A model generated the notes under the pieces. It saw only the letters and a list, made by a program, of their open reading frames with translations, ran no database searches and was not told where the DNA came from. 49,386 nucleotides of DNA from Erysipelotrichaceae bacterium (GTDB lineage: Bacteria; Bacillota_I; Bacilli_A; Erysipelotrichales; Coprobacillaceae), in assembly GCA_021201655.1 (NCBI GenBank), contig JAJQEL010000114.1:1-49386 (forward strand). The letters are read 5' to 3'. Of this stretch, positions 36,330 through 45,585 are shown in pieces (within the stretch, counting starts at the first letter, position 1; each line of letters opens with the position of its first letter). The position numbers and the translations under genes are program-made.

Positions 36330-37122
36330 TGATTTCTCCCTCTCTCTTTTTTAATACAATATATGGAATAAATGTGCCAAGTAACAATAAGACAAATATA
36401 ACTGCTATAACTATAGTAGATAAAGCATAGATACTTGGATTAATACGTTTAGACATGTTGTAAACAACAATAGAAATATTTTCGACACCATTACCACTAA
36501 CAAAATAGGAAATAATAAAATCATCAAATGACATCGTAAATGATAATAAGGCTCCTGCTCTAATACCTGGCATAATTTGGGGAATAATAACATATATTAA
36601 GGTATAAAGCGGGGTGGCTCCTAAATCCATAGCAGCATCAGCTAAGTTATCATCTAGCTGTTGAATTTTTGGATAGACATTGGTAATGACATATGGTGTA
36701 CAAAAGGCAATATGTGCTAATAGCATGGTGATATATCCTTTTTCGATTTTTAAAAATGAAAAGAATATCATCAAAGAAATAGCAGTTACAATTTCCGGAT
36801 TCATAATTGGTAAATTATTAATTTGAATAATAGCTGTTTTAATAATACGTTTTGATTTTGATAAGGCAATGGCTGTAAGTGTTCCTAATACGGTAGCAAT
36901 AATAGTAGCTAAAATTGCAATGGTCACTGATACATAAATAGCCTGTAATAGCTGTTGATTATTAAATAAGGATTCATACCAACGCAGTGAAAAGCCTTTA
37001 AAGTTGGATAGTGATTTCGCATCGTTAAATGAAAAGACACTCATGACAACTAATGGAAAGTATAAAAATATAAGACATAATCCAATAATGAGGATTTTAG
37101 GAAATTTTCTATTTTTTTTCAT
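36313..37122 (-). CDS. potC: Spermidine/putrescine ABC transporter permease PotC
   Basis: 269 residues, six membrane segments. The EAA loop (DAAMDLGATPLYTLIYVIIPQIMPGI) is the contact site for the ATPase. The segment FSFNDAKSLSNFKGFSLRWYESL is the usual PotC N-terminal loop. Start after GGGAG, 2 bases past potB. Confidence 0.95.
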   Translation of the reverse strand: MKKNRKFPKILIIGLCLIFLYFPLVVMSVFSFNDAKSLSNFKGFSLRWYESLFNNQQLLQAIYVSVTIAILATIIATVLGTLTAIALSKSKRIIKTAIIQINNLPIMNPEIVTAISLMIFFSFLKIEKGYITMLLAHIAFCTPYVITNVYPKIQQLDDNLADAAMDLGATPLYTLIYVIIPQIMPGIRAGALLSFTMSFDDFIISYFVSGNGVENISIVVYNMSKRINPSIYALSTIVIAVIFVLLLLGTFIPYIVLKKREGEINEKIS

Positions 37123-37124
37123 AT

Positions 37125-37967
37125 TTATCTCCCTTCATCATCACTAGAAATATTAGTGCGTTTTTCTATTCTATAAAGACAAGCCATCATGATAATAACA
37201 ATCACAGCTAAAATCATAGAAACAGCACTACCAAAATGCCAATTACCAACAGTAATAAATTGATTTTCAATAAAATTACCAATTAATGAATATTGTCCTC
37301 CCCCTAACATCTTTGGAATAACAAATTCACTAATAGCTGGTAAAAAGACCATAATGATACCTGTTAATACACCACTTAAAGATAATGGAAACGTAACTTT
37401 AAAGAACGATTGCACGCGCGATGCGCCTAAATCCATTGAAGCTTCGACTAAAGAAGGATCCATACTTGTTAAAGAGGTATGAATAGGTAGTATCATAAAT
37501 GGTAAGAAACAATAGACCATACCAATAATAACGGCAAAATCGGTATACATCATGGATATAGATTCGAAACCTAAGAAATTCAAGAATGTATTGATAAGAC
37601 CATTATTAGATAAGATACTTGACCAGGCATAAATACGCATCAGTAAGTTTATCCAGGTTGGAATGGTTATTAATAGTATGAGTATATTTTGGGTTGGTTC
37701 TTTACATTTAGCAATCATATAGGCAACAGGATAGCCTATTAAAAAACATATGAGCGTGGTGATAATACCTAAGATTAATGATTTAATAAGTACAGATATA
37801 AATATTGGATCAAAGAATTTAAAGAAATTTTCTAAAGTAAATTCAAATGTTGTAATTTCCGTACCTTTAGCAGTAATAGCATAAAATAAGATAAGTAACA
37901 TTGGTATCACAGTTAAAACAAACAGCCATAAGCAATATGGTGTTACTAATTTACGATATTGTCTCAT
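37125..37967 (-). CDS. potB: Spermidine/putrescine ABC transporter permease PotB
   Basis: 280 residues, six membrane segments, EAA loop VEASMDLGASRVQSFFKVTFPLSLSGV. Pairs with PotC. Its start codon overlaps the potA stop by one base. Confidence 0.95.
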   Translation of the reverse strand: MRQYRKLVTPYCLWLFVLTVIPMLLILFYAITAKGTEITTFEFTLENFFKFFDPIFISVLIKSLILGIITTLICFLIGYPVAYMIAKCKEPTQNILILLITIPTWINLLMRIYAWSSILSNNGLINTFLNFLGFESISMMYTDFAVIIGMVYCFLPFMILPIHTSLTSMDPSLVEASMDLGASRVQSFFKVTFPLSLSGVLTGIIMVFLPAISEFVIPKMLGGGQYSLIGNFIENQFITVGNWHFGSAVSMILAVIVIIMMACLYRIEKRTNISSDDEGR

Positions 37968-39010
37968 TAGTAGGTTCCCATCTTATCCATGACATGAATA
38001 TCTTCAGGCCAAAAATCTAAATTCACTTTTTTACCAATTTCACTTAAATCTGTTGTATGAACTTTATAACTGCGATCTTTTGTTTGTACCATAATTTCAT
38101 AGTGCACACCTTTAAAGATGATAGAAGATACAACACCTTCAATCTTTCCTTGACCAACCTTAACAATATCCAAATCCTCTGGTCTAATCACAATATCTAT
38201 ATCCTGACCTTCATCAAACCCTTTATCCACACAAACAAACTGTTGGCCATCAAATTCCACCAGTAAGTCTTTAACAAACTTACCTTCAATAATATTCGAT
38301 TCACCAATAAATTGCGCTACAAAGCGATTTTCAGGCTCATTATAGATATCTAGAGGTGATCCAATCTGTTGAATCATACCATCATTCATAACCACAATCG
38401 TATCAGACATCGTTAAAGCTTCTTCTTGATCATGCGTAACATAAACAAAGGTTATACCTACTTCTTTTTGAATATTCTTTAATTCAATCTGCATCGCTTT
38501 CCTTAGCTTTAAATCCAATGCTCCTAAAGGCTCATCCAATAATAAAACTTTAGGTTCATTCACTAATGCTCTAGCAATCGCTACACGTTGTTGTTGACCA
38601 CCTGATAATTGTGATATCTTACGATGCTCAAAGCCCTGCAAACCAACTAATTCTAAAATATTAGTGACTTTTGTATTAATCACATCTTTCTTTAATTTTT
38701 TTACATTTAAGCCAAAAGCAATATTATCAAAAACATCTAAATGTGGAAATAAAGCATATTTTTGAAATACAGTATTCACTTCTCTTTTATAGGGTGGTAA
38801 AGATGAAATATCTTTACCATCAAATAACACTTCACCTGAACTGGCATCTTCAAAGCCACCTATGATTCTAAGCGTCGTTGTTTTACCACACCCACTCGGT
38901 CCAAGTAAAGTAATAAATTCATTTTCATAAATATCCAAATGGATCCCCTTAAGCACAACCTGACCATCAAACTCTTTTGTTAAGTTATCAAGCTCAATTA
39001 ACTTTTTCAT
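37967..39010 (-). CDS. potA: Spermidine/putrescine ABC transporter ATPase PotA
   Basis: 347 residues. Walker [10 protein letters not shown] (37-45), signature LSGGQQQR (135-142), Walker B VLLLDEP (about 155-161), H-loop [10 protein letters not shown]. The C-terminal TOBE-type domain (about 235-340) is normal for PotA. Drives uptake of polyamines through PotBC. Confidence 0.96.
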   Translation of the reverse strand: MKKLIELDNLTKEFDGQVVLKGIHLDIYENEFITLLGPSGCGKTTTLRIIGGFEDASSGEVLFDGKDISSLPPYKREVNTVFQKYALFPHLDVFDNIAFGLNVKKLKKDVINTKVTNILELVGLQGFEHRKISQLSGGQQQRVAIARALVNEPKVLLLDEPLGALDLKLRKAMQIELKNIQKEVGITFVYVTHDQEEALTMSDTIVVMNDGMIQQIGSPLDIYNEPENRFVAQFIGESNIIEGKFVKDLLVEFDGQQFVCVDKGFDEGQDIDIVIRPEDLDIVKVGQGKIEGVVSSIIFKGVHYEIMVQTKDRSYKVHTTDLSEIGKKVNLDFWPEDIHVMDKMGTY

Positions 39011-39020
39011 ACAAACCTCC

Positions 39021-39554
39021 CTAAAAAATCGGTGGTGTCGCTACCCATATGATTTTCGCAATCCCTTCATAAGGATTTTCCAAATAATGAGCACGATCCC
39101 CCTTAAAATAAAAAGTCTCGCCTTTCTTCATGACAAATTCCTTTTGTCCATAATGAAACTTAATGCGGCCACTTACAACAAAACCAAATTCTTCGCCTTC
39201 ATGAGGTTGAATCATCATTGAACTTTTACCCTTATCAAGTTCAATATAAATTGGTTCCATTTTATTTTTCTGAGCATTTGGAACAATATAAGAAATCATG
39301 AAATCATCCTGATCATTAATAAAATAATCATCTTTTTTAAAAACAATCTGCTCTTCTGGTGTTTCATTAAAAAATTCTGGTAAGGATGTTCCCAACGCTT
39401 CCAGAATATCTTCTAATGTAGCAATAGAAGGCGATGTGAGATTTCGTTCAACTTGAGATAAAAAACCCTTGGTTAGTTCACTACGGTTTGCGAGTTCTTC
39501 TAATGTCAACTGATTGGCAATCCTTAAGCGTTTGATTTTTCCTCCTATGTTCAT
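39021..39554 (-). CDS. XRE-family regulator with cupin domain (PuuR-like)
   Basis: 177 residues. Residues 1-60 are a helix-turn-helix ([36 protein letters not shown]), and residues about 105-177 are a cupin ([44 protein letters not shown]). This architecture is typical of regulators found in front of potABCD, where the cupin is thought to sense polyamine. It begins the operon, 10 bases before potA. Confidence 0.92.
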   Translation of the reverse strand: MNIGGKIKRLRIANQLTLEELANRSELTKGFLSQVERNLTSPSIATLEDILEALGTSLPEFFNETPEEQIVFKKDDYFINDQDDFMISYIVPNAQKNKMEPIYIELDKGKSSMMIQPHEGEEFGFVVSGRIKFHYGQKEFVMKKGETFYFKGDRAHYLENPYEGIAKIIWVATPPIF

Positions 39555-39605
39555 TCTCTCTGCCTCCCCTTTTGTTTAGTAATATGAAACTTTTCATTTC
39601 ATTTT

Positions 39606-39669
39606 TTAAACAAGCACCATTATACATGTTTTTCTATAAAATGCAATAGCTTTTAAACAATTTGTTTAA
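39606..39669 (-). promoter_or_regulatory. Promoter of the polyamine operon with operator candidates
   Basis: TTGCAT (39641-39646), 16-base spacer, TATAAT (39619-39624) on the minus strand. A palindrome TTAAACAA-T-TTGTTTAA (39653-39669) lies upstream of the -35 box, and its half site TTAAACAA recurs at 39606-39613. These are candidate binding sites for the XRE-cupin protein. Confidence 0.7.
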
Positions 39670-39710
39670 TTTTACTAAACTTTTTATTGAAATATAAAAT
39701 CACTTCTTCT

Positions 39711-39778
39711 AAAGCAATGAATGTTGAAATAGATTGTATCCCAAATTGCATAACTCATTTTATGATTAATTCAATAAC
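39711..39778 (-). pseudogene. Remnant of a thioredoxin gene
   Basis: About 38 of 45 bases at 39711-39755 match the trxA gene at 41208-41252, and weaker similarity continues to about 39778. Translated on the minus strand it reads MQFGIQSISTFIA against MQFGVQSIPTLIA of the intact TrxA. A stop codon lies just upstream in frame and the CGPC active-site part is gone. It is a leftover of a second trxA copy. Confidence 0.75.
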
Positions 39779-39793
39779 ATTGATAAATAAAAA

Positions 39794-39827
39794 ATGGTAC
39801 AGAACACATAAAAGTATCCTGTATCAT
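39794..39827 (-). terminator. Terminator of the Rpn-family gene
   Basis: ATGATACAG / CTGTACCAT arms with one mismatch, followed on the minus strand by T6. Confidence 0.65.
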
Positions 39828-39833
39828 ATAACT

Positions 39834-40796
39834 TTAATCTTCATTTTTTGATAATTCTTCGAGTATTTTTGGTTTTAATTCATCAGATATGCCATTCATA
39901 GTCATAGCTTTATCAATAGACCATCCTGTATTAATTACCAAATTTTTAACATTATTAACAGTTGTTTCAAAAATACCTTCAATTTTACCTTCAGTTTTAC
40001 CTATAATTTTGCCATAATTAACTAAATCTTCTGACATCGTTTTCATATTGTAATATTCTCCTTTAACTTCATAATCGATAAAATCAAACAAATTCATATC
40101 TTCACTAATACTTGCCATCACAAATATCAGTGCTTTAGGTTGCTTATCAAGCGTTTCTAGATATTCTCTAGCCGCTTTTCTATCCTTGATGTATATTTGA
40201 TACCATGTTACCAAAATCTTCATCTCAGATGTTTTAAAAAGATTAATATCAACTGTTGATACATTTAATACTTGATTGATAGTATTATCAAAACCATTTT
40301 GAATAGATTCAGGTACATGATATTCCTCACATAATGTCTCACTTTCCCAATATGTAGTAGAAAATGTAATAGTCATCGTTTGAACCAAATATCGCTTCTT
40401 CGCTTCATCTAGAATACGATAATATGAACCAGCGTCATACATTTTTAATCTCATACGCATATCTAAATTTTTTTCGGTTTCAATTTCCAATCCTTGATAA
40501 TATGTATAAATGGATCCATCAGAATTAACATAATCAATCAATTTAAAAATATCTCTTCTTCTTTCATGTGATTCATTTTCTTTTTCATCAATAAACGTCG
40601 CAATAGTATCTACAGATAAAACAAGCTCACCAGTCAATGTTTTCATACCATTAAAATACTGTGCTTCAATTATATCTACAAAGATATCAGGAATTGAAAA
40701 AAATAAAATTTCTACATCATTTTTGCGAAGACTGAAAGACTTCTTTCTACTCTTTCTAGCATAATCAATAATTTCTACATTAGAATCTTTATTCAT
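39834..40796 (-). CDS. Rpn-family PD-(D/E)xK protein (recombination-promoting nuclease / transposase-like)
   Basis: 320 residues, start after AAGGAGG. The C-terminal repeat GKIIGKTEGKIEG and the ending NGISDELKPKILEELS are typical of the Rpn/PDDEXK-family proteins that abound in Erysipelotrichia and Bacteroides. The N-terminal nuclease core is diverged: KTLTGELVLSVDTIATFIDEKE and YYQGLEIETEKNLDMRMRLKMYDAGSYY fit the usual layout, but no clear D-ExK is seen. A promoter TTGCAA-N16-TATAAA lies upstream. Confidence 0.75.
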   Translation of the reverse strand: MNKDSNVEIIDYARKSRKKSFSLRKNDVEILFFSIPDIFVDIIEAQYFNGMKTLTGELVLSVDTIATFIDEKENESHERRRDIFKLIDYVNSDGSIYTYYQGLEIETEKNLDMRMRLKMYDAGSYYRILDEAKKRYLVQTMTITFSTTYWESETLCEEYHVPESIQNGFDNTINQVLNVSTVDINLFKTSEMKILVTWYQIYIKDRKAAREYLETLDKQPKALIFVMASISEDMNLFDFIDYEVKGEYYNMKTMSEDLVNYGKIIGKTEGKIEGIFETTVNNVKNLVINTGWSIDKAMTMNGISDELKPKILEELSKNED

Positions 40797-41111
40797 TCAT
40801 GACCTCCTTTGAGGCCAATACTATTTATATTATTATAATAACATATTGCAATTTAATAGTAAAGCCTCTTTTCAATATAATTAGGGAGATGCAAAAAAGC
40901 GCTGATTATTATCAACGCTAAGTTTTTATTCTATTGAAAAACAAACATCTATAAATCAAATAACTACTACATCATTCATACCATTTCAATCACCCCATTA
41001 CATAAGCACAAAAAAAGGATATTTGTCTTTCTACAAAATAATCCCCCTTACTTATATATATACGCATAAAATTCCAAAATTTCTTTTTTGAAATAAAATT
41101 TTCAAAATATG
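40797..41111. other. Intergenic region with an orphan terminator-like hairpin
   Basis: No gene seen. The promoter of the Rpn-family gene lies at about 40818-40845. A strong hairpin AGCGCTGAT / ATCAACGCT (40898-40906 with 40911-40919) has T runs on both strands but no adjacent gene end, so it may belong to a lost gene. The rest (40925-41100) is AT-rich without an ORF. Confidence 0.6.
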
Positions 41112-41137
41112 AAAAAAGAACGTCCTAAGACGTTCTA
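41112..41137 (-). terminator. Terminator of trxA
   Basis: AGAACGTC / GACGTTCT with a 4-base loop, then T6 on the minus strand, overlapping the trxA stop. Confidence 0.92.
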
Positions 41138-41443
41138 CATAATCATATCTTCTAATGCTTCATAAGGCATAAAACCAAGTTGTCTATTGAATGGTTGACC
41201 ATCTTTAAAAGCAATGAGTGTAGGAATTGATTGTACACCAAATTGCATAGCTAATGATGGTTCTTCATCAACATTGATTTTTACGACTTGTACTTCACTA
41301 TGTTCACTTGCTAACTTTTCGACAGATGGTGCAAGCATTTTACAAGGTCCACACCAATCAGCATAAAAGTCTACAAATACAAGTTTATGACTATGAATAA
41401 CGTTATCAAATTCGTTTGTTTTTACATGTATAATTTCTGCCAT
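41135..41443 (-). CDS. trxA: Thioredoxin
   Basis: 102 residues from ATG 41443, 8 bases after AAAGGA; an ATG three codons earlier touches the ribosome site. Active site WCGPCKM (C31, C34), cis-proline in SIPTLIAF, and VVKINVDEEP. Cytoplasmic disulfide reductase. A remnant of a second copy is 1.4 kb away. Confidence 0.95.
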   Translation of the reverse strand: MAEIIHVKTNEFDNVIHSHKLVFVDFYADWCGPCKMLAPSVEKLASEHSEVQVVKINVDEEPSLAMQFGVQSIPTLIAFKDGQPFNRQLGFMPYEALEDMIM

Positions 41444-41509
41444 TTTGTTCATCCTTTCTTTTACATTTGTAGTCTATCATAAAGAATATCAATTGACAAA
41501 TCATTTGCT

Positions 41510-43666
41510 TTATTTTAGCTCATCTTTGATGGCTAATAAGGCTGCAAATGGTGAGTCTTCAATGTCTTGAGTGTTTTGATTTTGTTGTTTAAGATATTTT
41601 TTGACATCGATTTTATTAGCCGTGTTTTGGCGAACTTGCTTGTCTTTTTTGAATTGTTTCATGGAAATACGATAGCCACATGTTTTACATACAAACATTT
41701 GTTTGTCATCTTTACCGACAAGTTCTAGTTTTTTATGACAGTTGGGGCATCTGGCATTGGTTATAAGAGATACATTTTCTTTATAGTTGCATTCTCTTGA
41801 TGAACATACCAAACGTTTGCCTTTTTTACCATTGACTTCTAATAAGTAGTTACCACATTTTGGACATTTTTTATGGGTCATATTATCATGTCTAAAGGTT
41901 CCCTGGCTTTGATTGATTTCTTTAATGAGTTTAATTGTATAAGCTTTGATTTCGTTGATAAAGTCATTGAAATGTTTCTTTTTATGAGCAATTAATGATA
42001 AATCCTGTTCCCATTTGGCTGTTAATTCAGGTGATTTGAGATCATCAGGGACAAGGTTTAATAATTGTCTACCTTTATGAGTGATATGAATATCCTGGCC
42101 ATGTTTTTCTATGAGGTAGCTATTAAATAATTTATCAATGATATCAGCTCTGGTTGCTACAGTTCCTAATCCTCCTGTTTCGATAAGGGTTCTGTTTAAA
42201 GCTTTGTCGCCTTGCATATAACGGGTTGGATTTTCCATGGCTGATAAAAGTGAAGCTTCATTAAAATAAGCAGGCGGATTTGTTTGACCAGTTATTTTGT
42301 TTAAAGAAGTAACAGAAAGCTTTTGATGTGTTTTATAGAGTGGTAAGGTATTTTCTTGATCATTTTTATATAATTCCTGAAAGCCTAGATGGGTAATGGA
42401 TATACCTTGTAGTTTAAAGTGATAAGAATCAATAGTAGCAGTTATGGTTGTACTATCATATTGATAATCATCCATTAATACACTTAAAAATCTTTTTAAT
42501 ACCAAATCATAGATTTTTCTTTCACCATCATTGAATTGTCCAAAGTAAGGAGATTCTTCTGTAGGTATGATAGCATGGTGATCGCTGACTTTACTATTAT
42601 TGACATAATGTTTCTTTTTTATAATTGGTTTTGATAAGATATCATTGATAATAGCATCATAATTACCACCAAGTGATGCTTGGAGTCTTTCTTTAATAGT
42701 AGGGACGATATCATCGGTTAGATAACGTGAATCTGTTCTTGGATAGGTTAAGACTTTATGATATTCATATAAAGATTGCATGATATCTAATGTTTGGGAG
42801 GCACTATAGCCATATATTTTATTGGCATCTCTTTGTAGTTCTGTTAGATCATAGAGTAATGATGGTTGTTTTTTCTTATGGGTGGTTTTGATATCGATGA
42901 TTTCTAATGATTTGTTTTTGATTTTAGAAATGATATCGTCAATGATTTTTTCATTGAAGAGATAGGTTTCGTTTTTATTGGTGGTATAAGTCCATTTTTG
43001 ATTGTCAGCTAATATTTGTATACCATAATGATTTTTCGGTTTAAAGTTACGTATTTTGTCTTCTTGCATGGCTATCATGGCTAAAGTCGGTGTTTGTACA
43101 CGACCACAAGAAAGTTGGGCATTATACTTGCATGTTAAAGCACGTGAGGCATTGATACCAACTAACCAATCAGCAACTGAGCGGCTATAAGCGCTGTAAA
43201 ACAGGGCATCATAATTTTCGGCATCTTGTAAATGCTGAAAACCTTCTTTAATGGCTTTATCGGTTACTGAAGATATCCATAGACGTTTCATTGGTTTTTT
43301 ATCGTGGCTTTTATAGATAATCCAGCGTGCTACTAATTCCCCTTCTCTACCTGCATCAGTGGCGATGACAATGTCTTTGACATCTTTTCTTTCTAATTGT
43401 TTTTTGACATTATTGTATTGATGACTTGTTTGTTTAATGACTACTGTTTTCATTTTATCAGGCATAATGGGTAAGTCTTCTAATTTCCAGTTTTGATATT
43501 TTTTATCATATTGTTCAGGATCAGCTAAAGTAACCAAATGGCCTAATGCCCATGTAACAATATATTGTTTTCCTTCTAAACCACCACTGATATTCTTTGT
43601 ACAATGGAGGACTCTGGCAATATCTTTACCAACTGATGGTTTTTCTGCTAAAACTAAAGTCATCAT
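41510..43666 (-). CDS. topB: DNA topoisomerase III
   Basis: 718 residues, full length. TOPRIM domain with DAGREGE (104-110), LSCGRVQTPTLAMI, and the catalytic tyrosine Y308 in VLTYPRTDSRYL. The C-terminal 100 residues hold two zinc-ribbon units (CPKCG ... CSSRECNY and CPNCHKK ... CKTCGY). Type IA enzyme that relaxes and decatenates DNA. TopB copies occur both as housekeeping genes and in conjugative elements; no element genes are nearby. Confidence 0.95.
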   Translation of the reverse strand: MMTLVLAEKPSVGKDIARVLHCTKNISGGLEGKQYIVTWALGHLVTLADPEQYDKKYQNWKLEDLPIMPDKMKTVVIKQTSHQYNNVKKQLERKDVKDIVIATDAGREGELVARWIIYKSHDKKPMKRLWISSVTDKAIKEGFQHLQDAENYDALFYSAYSRSVADWLVGINASRALTCKYNAQLSCGRVQTPTLAMIAMQEDKIRNFKPKNHYGIQILADNQKWTYTTNKNETYLFNEKIIDDIISKIKNKSLEIIDIKTTHKKKQPSLLYDLTELQRDANKIYGYSASQTLDIMQSLYEYHKVLTYPRTDSRYLTDDIVPTIKERLQASLGGNYDAIINDILSKPIIKKKHYVNNSKVSDHHAIIPTEESPYFGQFNDGERKIYDLVLKRFLSVLMDDYQYDSTTITATIDSYHFKLQGISITHLGFQELYKNDQENTLPLYKTHQKLSVTSLNKITGQTNPPAYFNEASLLSAMENPTRYMQGDKALNRTLIETGGLGTVATRADIIDKLFNSYLIEKHGQDIHITHKGRQLLNLVPDDLKSPELTAKWEQDLSLIAHKKKHFNDFINEIKAYTIKLIKEINQSQGTFRHDNMTHKKCPKCGNYLLEVNGKKGKRLVCSSRECNYKENVSLITNARCPNCHKKLELVGKDDKQMFVCKTCGYRISMKQFKKDKQVRQNTANKIDVKKYLKQQNQNTQDIEDSPFAALLAIKDELK

Positions 43667-43707
43667 GATTTCACCTCTTTCTTAGTCTATCATAAAACAG
43701 ATAAAAG

Positions 43708-43725
43708 AAAAAGGGCTAAGCCCTT
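43708..43725 (-). terminator. Terminator of the ABC exporter operon
   Basis: AAGGGCT / AGCCCTT hairpin followed by T5 on the minus strand, overlapping the stop of the last gene. Confidence 0.85.
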
Positions 43726-45583
43726 AATCCATTTCAATAGCACCAGTATATAACTGATAATATTTTCCTTTTTGTTTTATTAATGTTTCATGGTTACCTC
43801 TTTCAATAATATGACCTAATTCTAGAACCATGATACAATCACTATTCTTAATTGTTGATAATCTATGGGCAATAACTAAAGTTGTTCGACCTTCCATTAA
43901 TTTATCCATACCATCTTGTACTAATTTTTCCGTACGAGAGTCGATTGATGAAGTAGCTTCATCCAATATTAATGCTGGTGGATTAGCTACGGCAGCTCTA
44001 GCAATCGCTAATAACTGTTTTTGACCTTGTGATAAGTTAGAGCCATCACCAGAAAGCATAGTATCATATTTATGAGGTAAATGCTGAATGAATGAATCCG
44101 CATTCGCTAGTTTAGCAGCTTCGATACATTCTTCATCTGTGGCATCCAAACGACCATAACGGATATTATCCATAACTGTTCCCGTAAATAAGTGTGTATC
44201 CTGTAAAACGACACCTAATGATCTTCTTAAATCATTCTTTTTAATAAGTTGGATATCAATACCATCATAAGTAATCATACCACTTTCTATATCATAGAAA
44301 CGATTTATCAAATTGGTGATTGTGGTTTTACCAGCCCCTGTAGCTCCTACAAAGGCAATCTTTTCACCAGGATTAGCAACTACATCAATGTCATGTAAAA
44401 CAATCTTACCAGGCACATAGCCAAAGTTAACACCATCTAATCTTAAATCACCTTTCATCGCTACAAGTTCAACGGAACCATCTTGACGAGGATGACGCCA
44501 AGCCCAATGTCCAGTTCTCTTGTTAGTTTCAAACATATTGCCTTCTTCATCAAAATCAACACGACATAATGTAACAATACCTTGATCATCTTCACTTTCT
44601 TGATCCAATAAATCAAACATACGTTTTGCCCCAGCTTGTGCCATAGCCACTGAGTTAATTTGTTGTGAGATTTGACCAATAGGATGGTTGAAACTCTTAT
44701 TTAAAGTCAAGAACGAAACCAAAGTACCAACCGTTAAAGTAATACTACCGTTTAAGGCTAAGGCAGCACCAATTAATGCACATAAGATATAAGACATATT
44801 ACCAATTTGGACAGTCACAGGCATTAAGACATTACCATATCTATTAGCTAAAAAGGCACTTTCTCTTAATTCTTCATTAATCTTTCTAAAACCTTCAATA
44901 GCTTTATCTTCATGATTGAATACTTTAACAACCTTCTGACCAGAAATCATTTCTTCAATATAGGCATTTTCCTTACCTAAAGCAACTTGTTGCTTAATAA
45001 AGTTTTTACTAGCTAGTCCACCAAGTTTACTAGCAACCACAATCATAACCACTATCATTGCTAAACTAATACCAGTTAATGGTAAGCTTAAAGTACACAT
45101 TGATACAAATGTAACAATAATAGTAACAGAACTATTCACTAATTGAGGAATAGATTGACTAATAACCTGTCTTAAGGTATCAATATCATTGGTATAAACT
45201 GACATGATATCACCATGGGCATTTCTATCAAAATAACCTATTGGTAAAGATTCCATATGATCAAATAGATCATTACGCATACCTTGTAAGAAACCTTGCG
45301 TAACAGAAACCATAATTCTATTATAAGAATAAGCGCAAAGAACACCTACACCATAAAATGCTGCAACTCTCGTCATAGCTTTCATCAAGCCGCTAAAATC
45401 AGGATTAGCAGTTCCTAGCATTGGAAGAATATAATCATCAATAAGTGTTTGCATGAACAATGTACCTTGAACCGTCGCTAAAGCATTAATAAGGATACAG
45501 ATACATACAATAATTAAATGCCAATGATAACGTTTAAATAATAACTTCAATAAACGCATTAATACGCCTTCTTGTTTTTTCAT
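43724..45583 (-). CDS. ABC exporter half-transporter, consensus catalytic subunit
   Basis: 619 residues, start after AGGAGG. Six membrane segments (1-300) and an ATPase domain: Walker A GATGAGKTT (413-421), signature LSQGQ (517-521), Walker B ALILDE with catalytic glutamate E542, H-loop AHRLS. An insert of about 40 residues (about 330-375) precedes the ATPase domain. With the preceding gene it forms a heterodimeric multidrug exporter of the BmrCD/LmrCD type. It starts 2 bases after that gene. Confidence 0.93.
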   Translation of the reverse strand: MKKQEGVLMRLLKLLFKRYHWHLIIVCICILINALATVQGTLFMQTLIDDYILPMLGTANPDFSGLMKAMTRVAAFYGVGVLCAYSYNRIMVSVTQGFLQGMRNDLFDHMESLPIGYFDRNAHGDIMSVYTNDIDTLRQVISQSIPQLVNSSVTIIVTFVSMCTLSLPLTGISLAMIVVMIVVASKLGGLASKNFIKQQVALGKENAYIEEMISGQKVVKVFNHEDKAIEGFRKINEELRESAFLANRYGNVLMPVTVQIGNMSYILCALIGAALALNGSITLTVGTLVSFLTLNKSFNHPIGQISQQINSVAMAQAGAKRMFDLLDQESEDDQGIVTLCRVDFDEEGNMFETNKRTGHWAWRHPRQDGSVELVAMKGDLRLDGVNFGYVPGKIVLHDIDVVANPGEKIAFVGATGAGKTTITNLINRFYDIESGMITYDGIDIQLIKKNDLRRSLGVVLQDTHLFTGTVMDNIRYGRLDATDEECIEAAKLANADSFIQHLPHKYDTMLSGDGSNLSQGQKQLLAIARAAVANPPALILDEATSSIDSRTEKLVQDGMDKLMEGRTTLVIAHRLSTIKNSDCIMVLELGHIIERGNHETLIKQKGKYYQLYTGAIEMD

Positions 45584-45585
45584 GC

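Noticed and set aside
41510-43666. topB as a marker of an integrative conjugative element
   Set aside because: No relaxase, type IV secretion or integrase genes are in the window; a chromosomal topB is the simpler reading.
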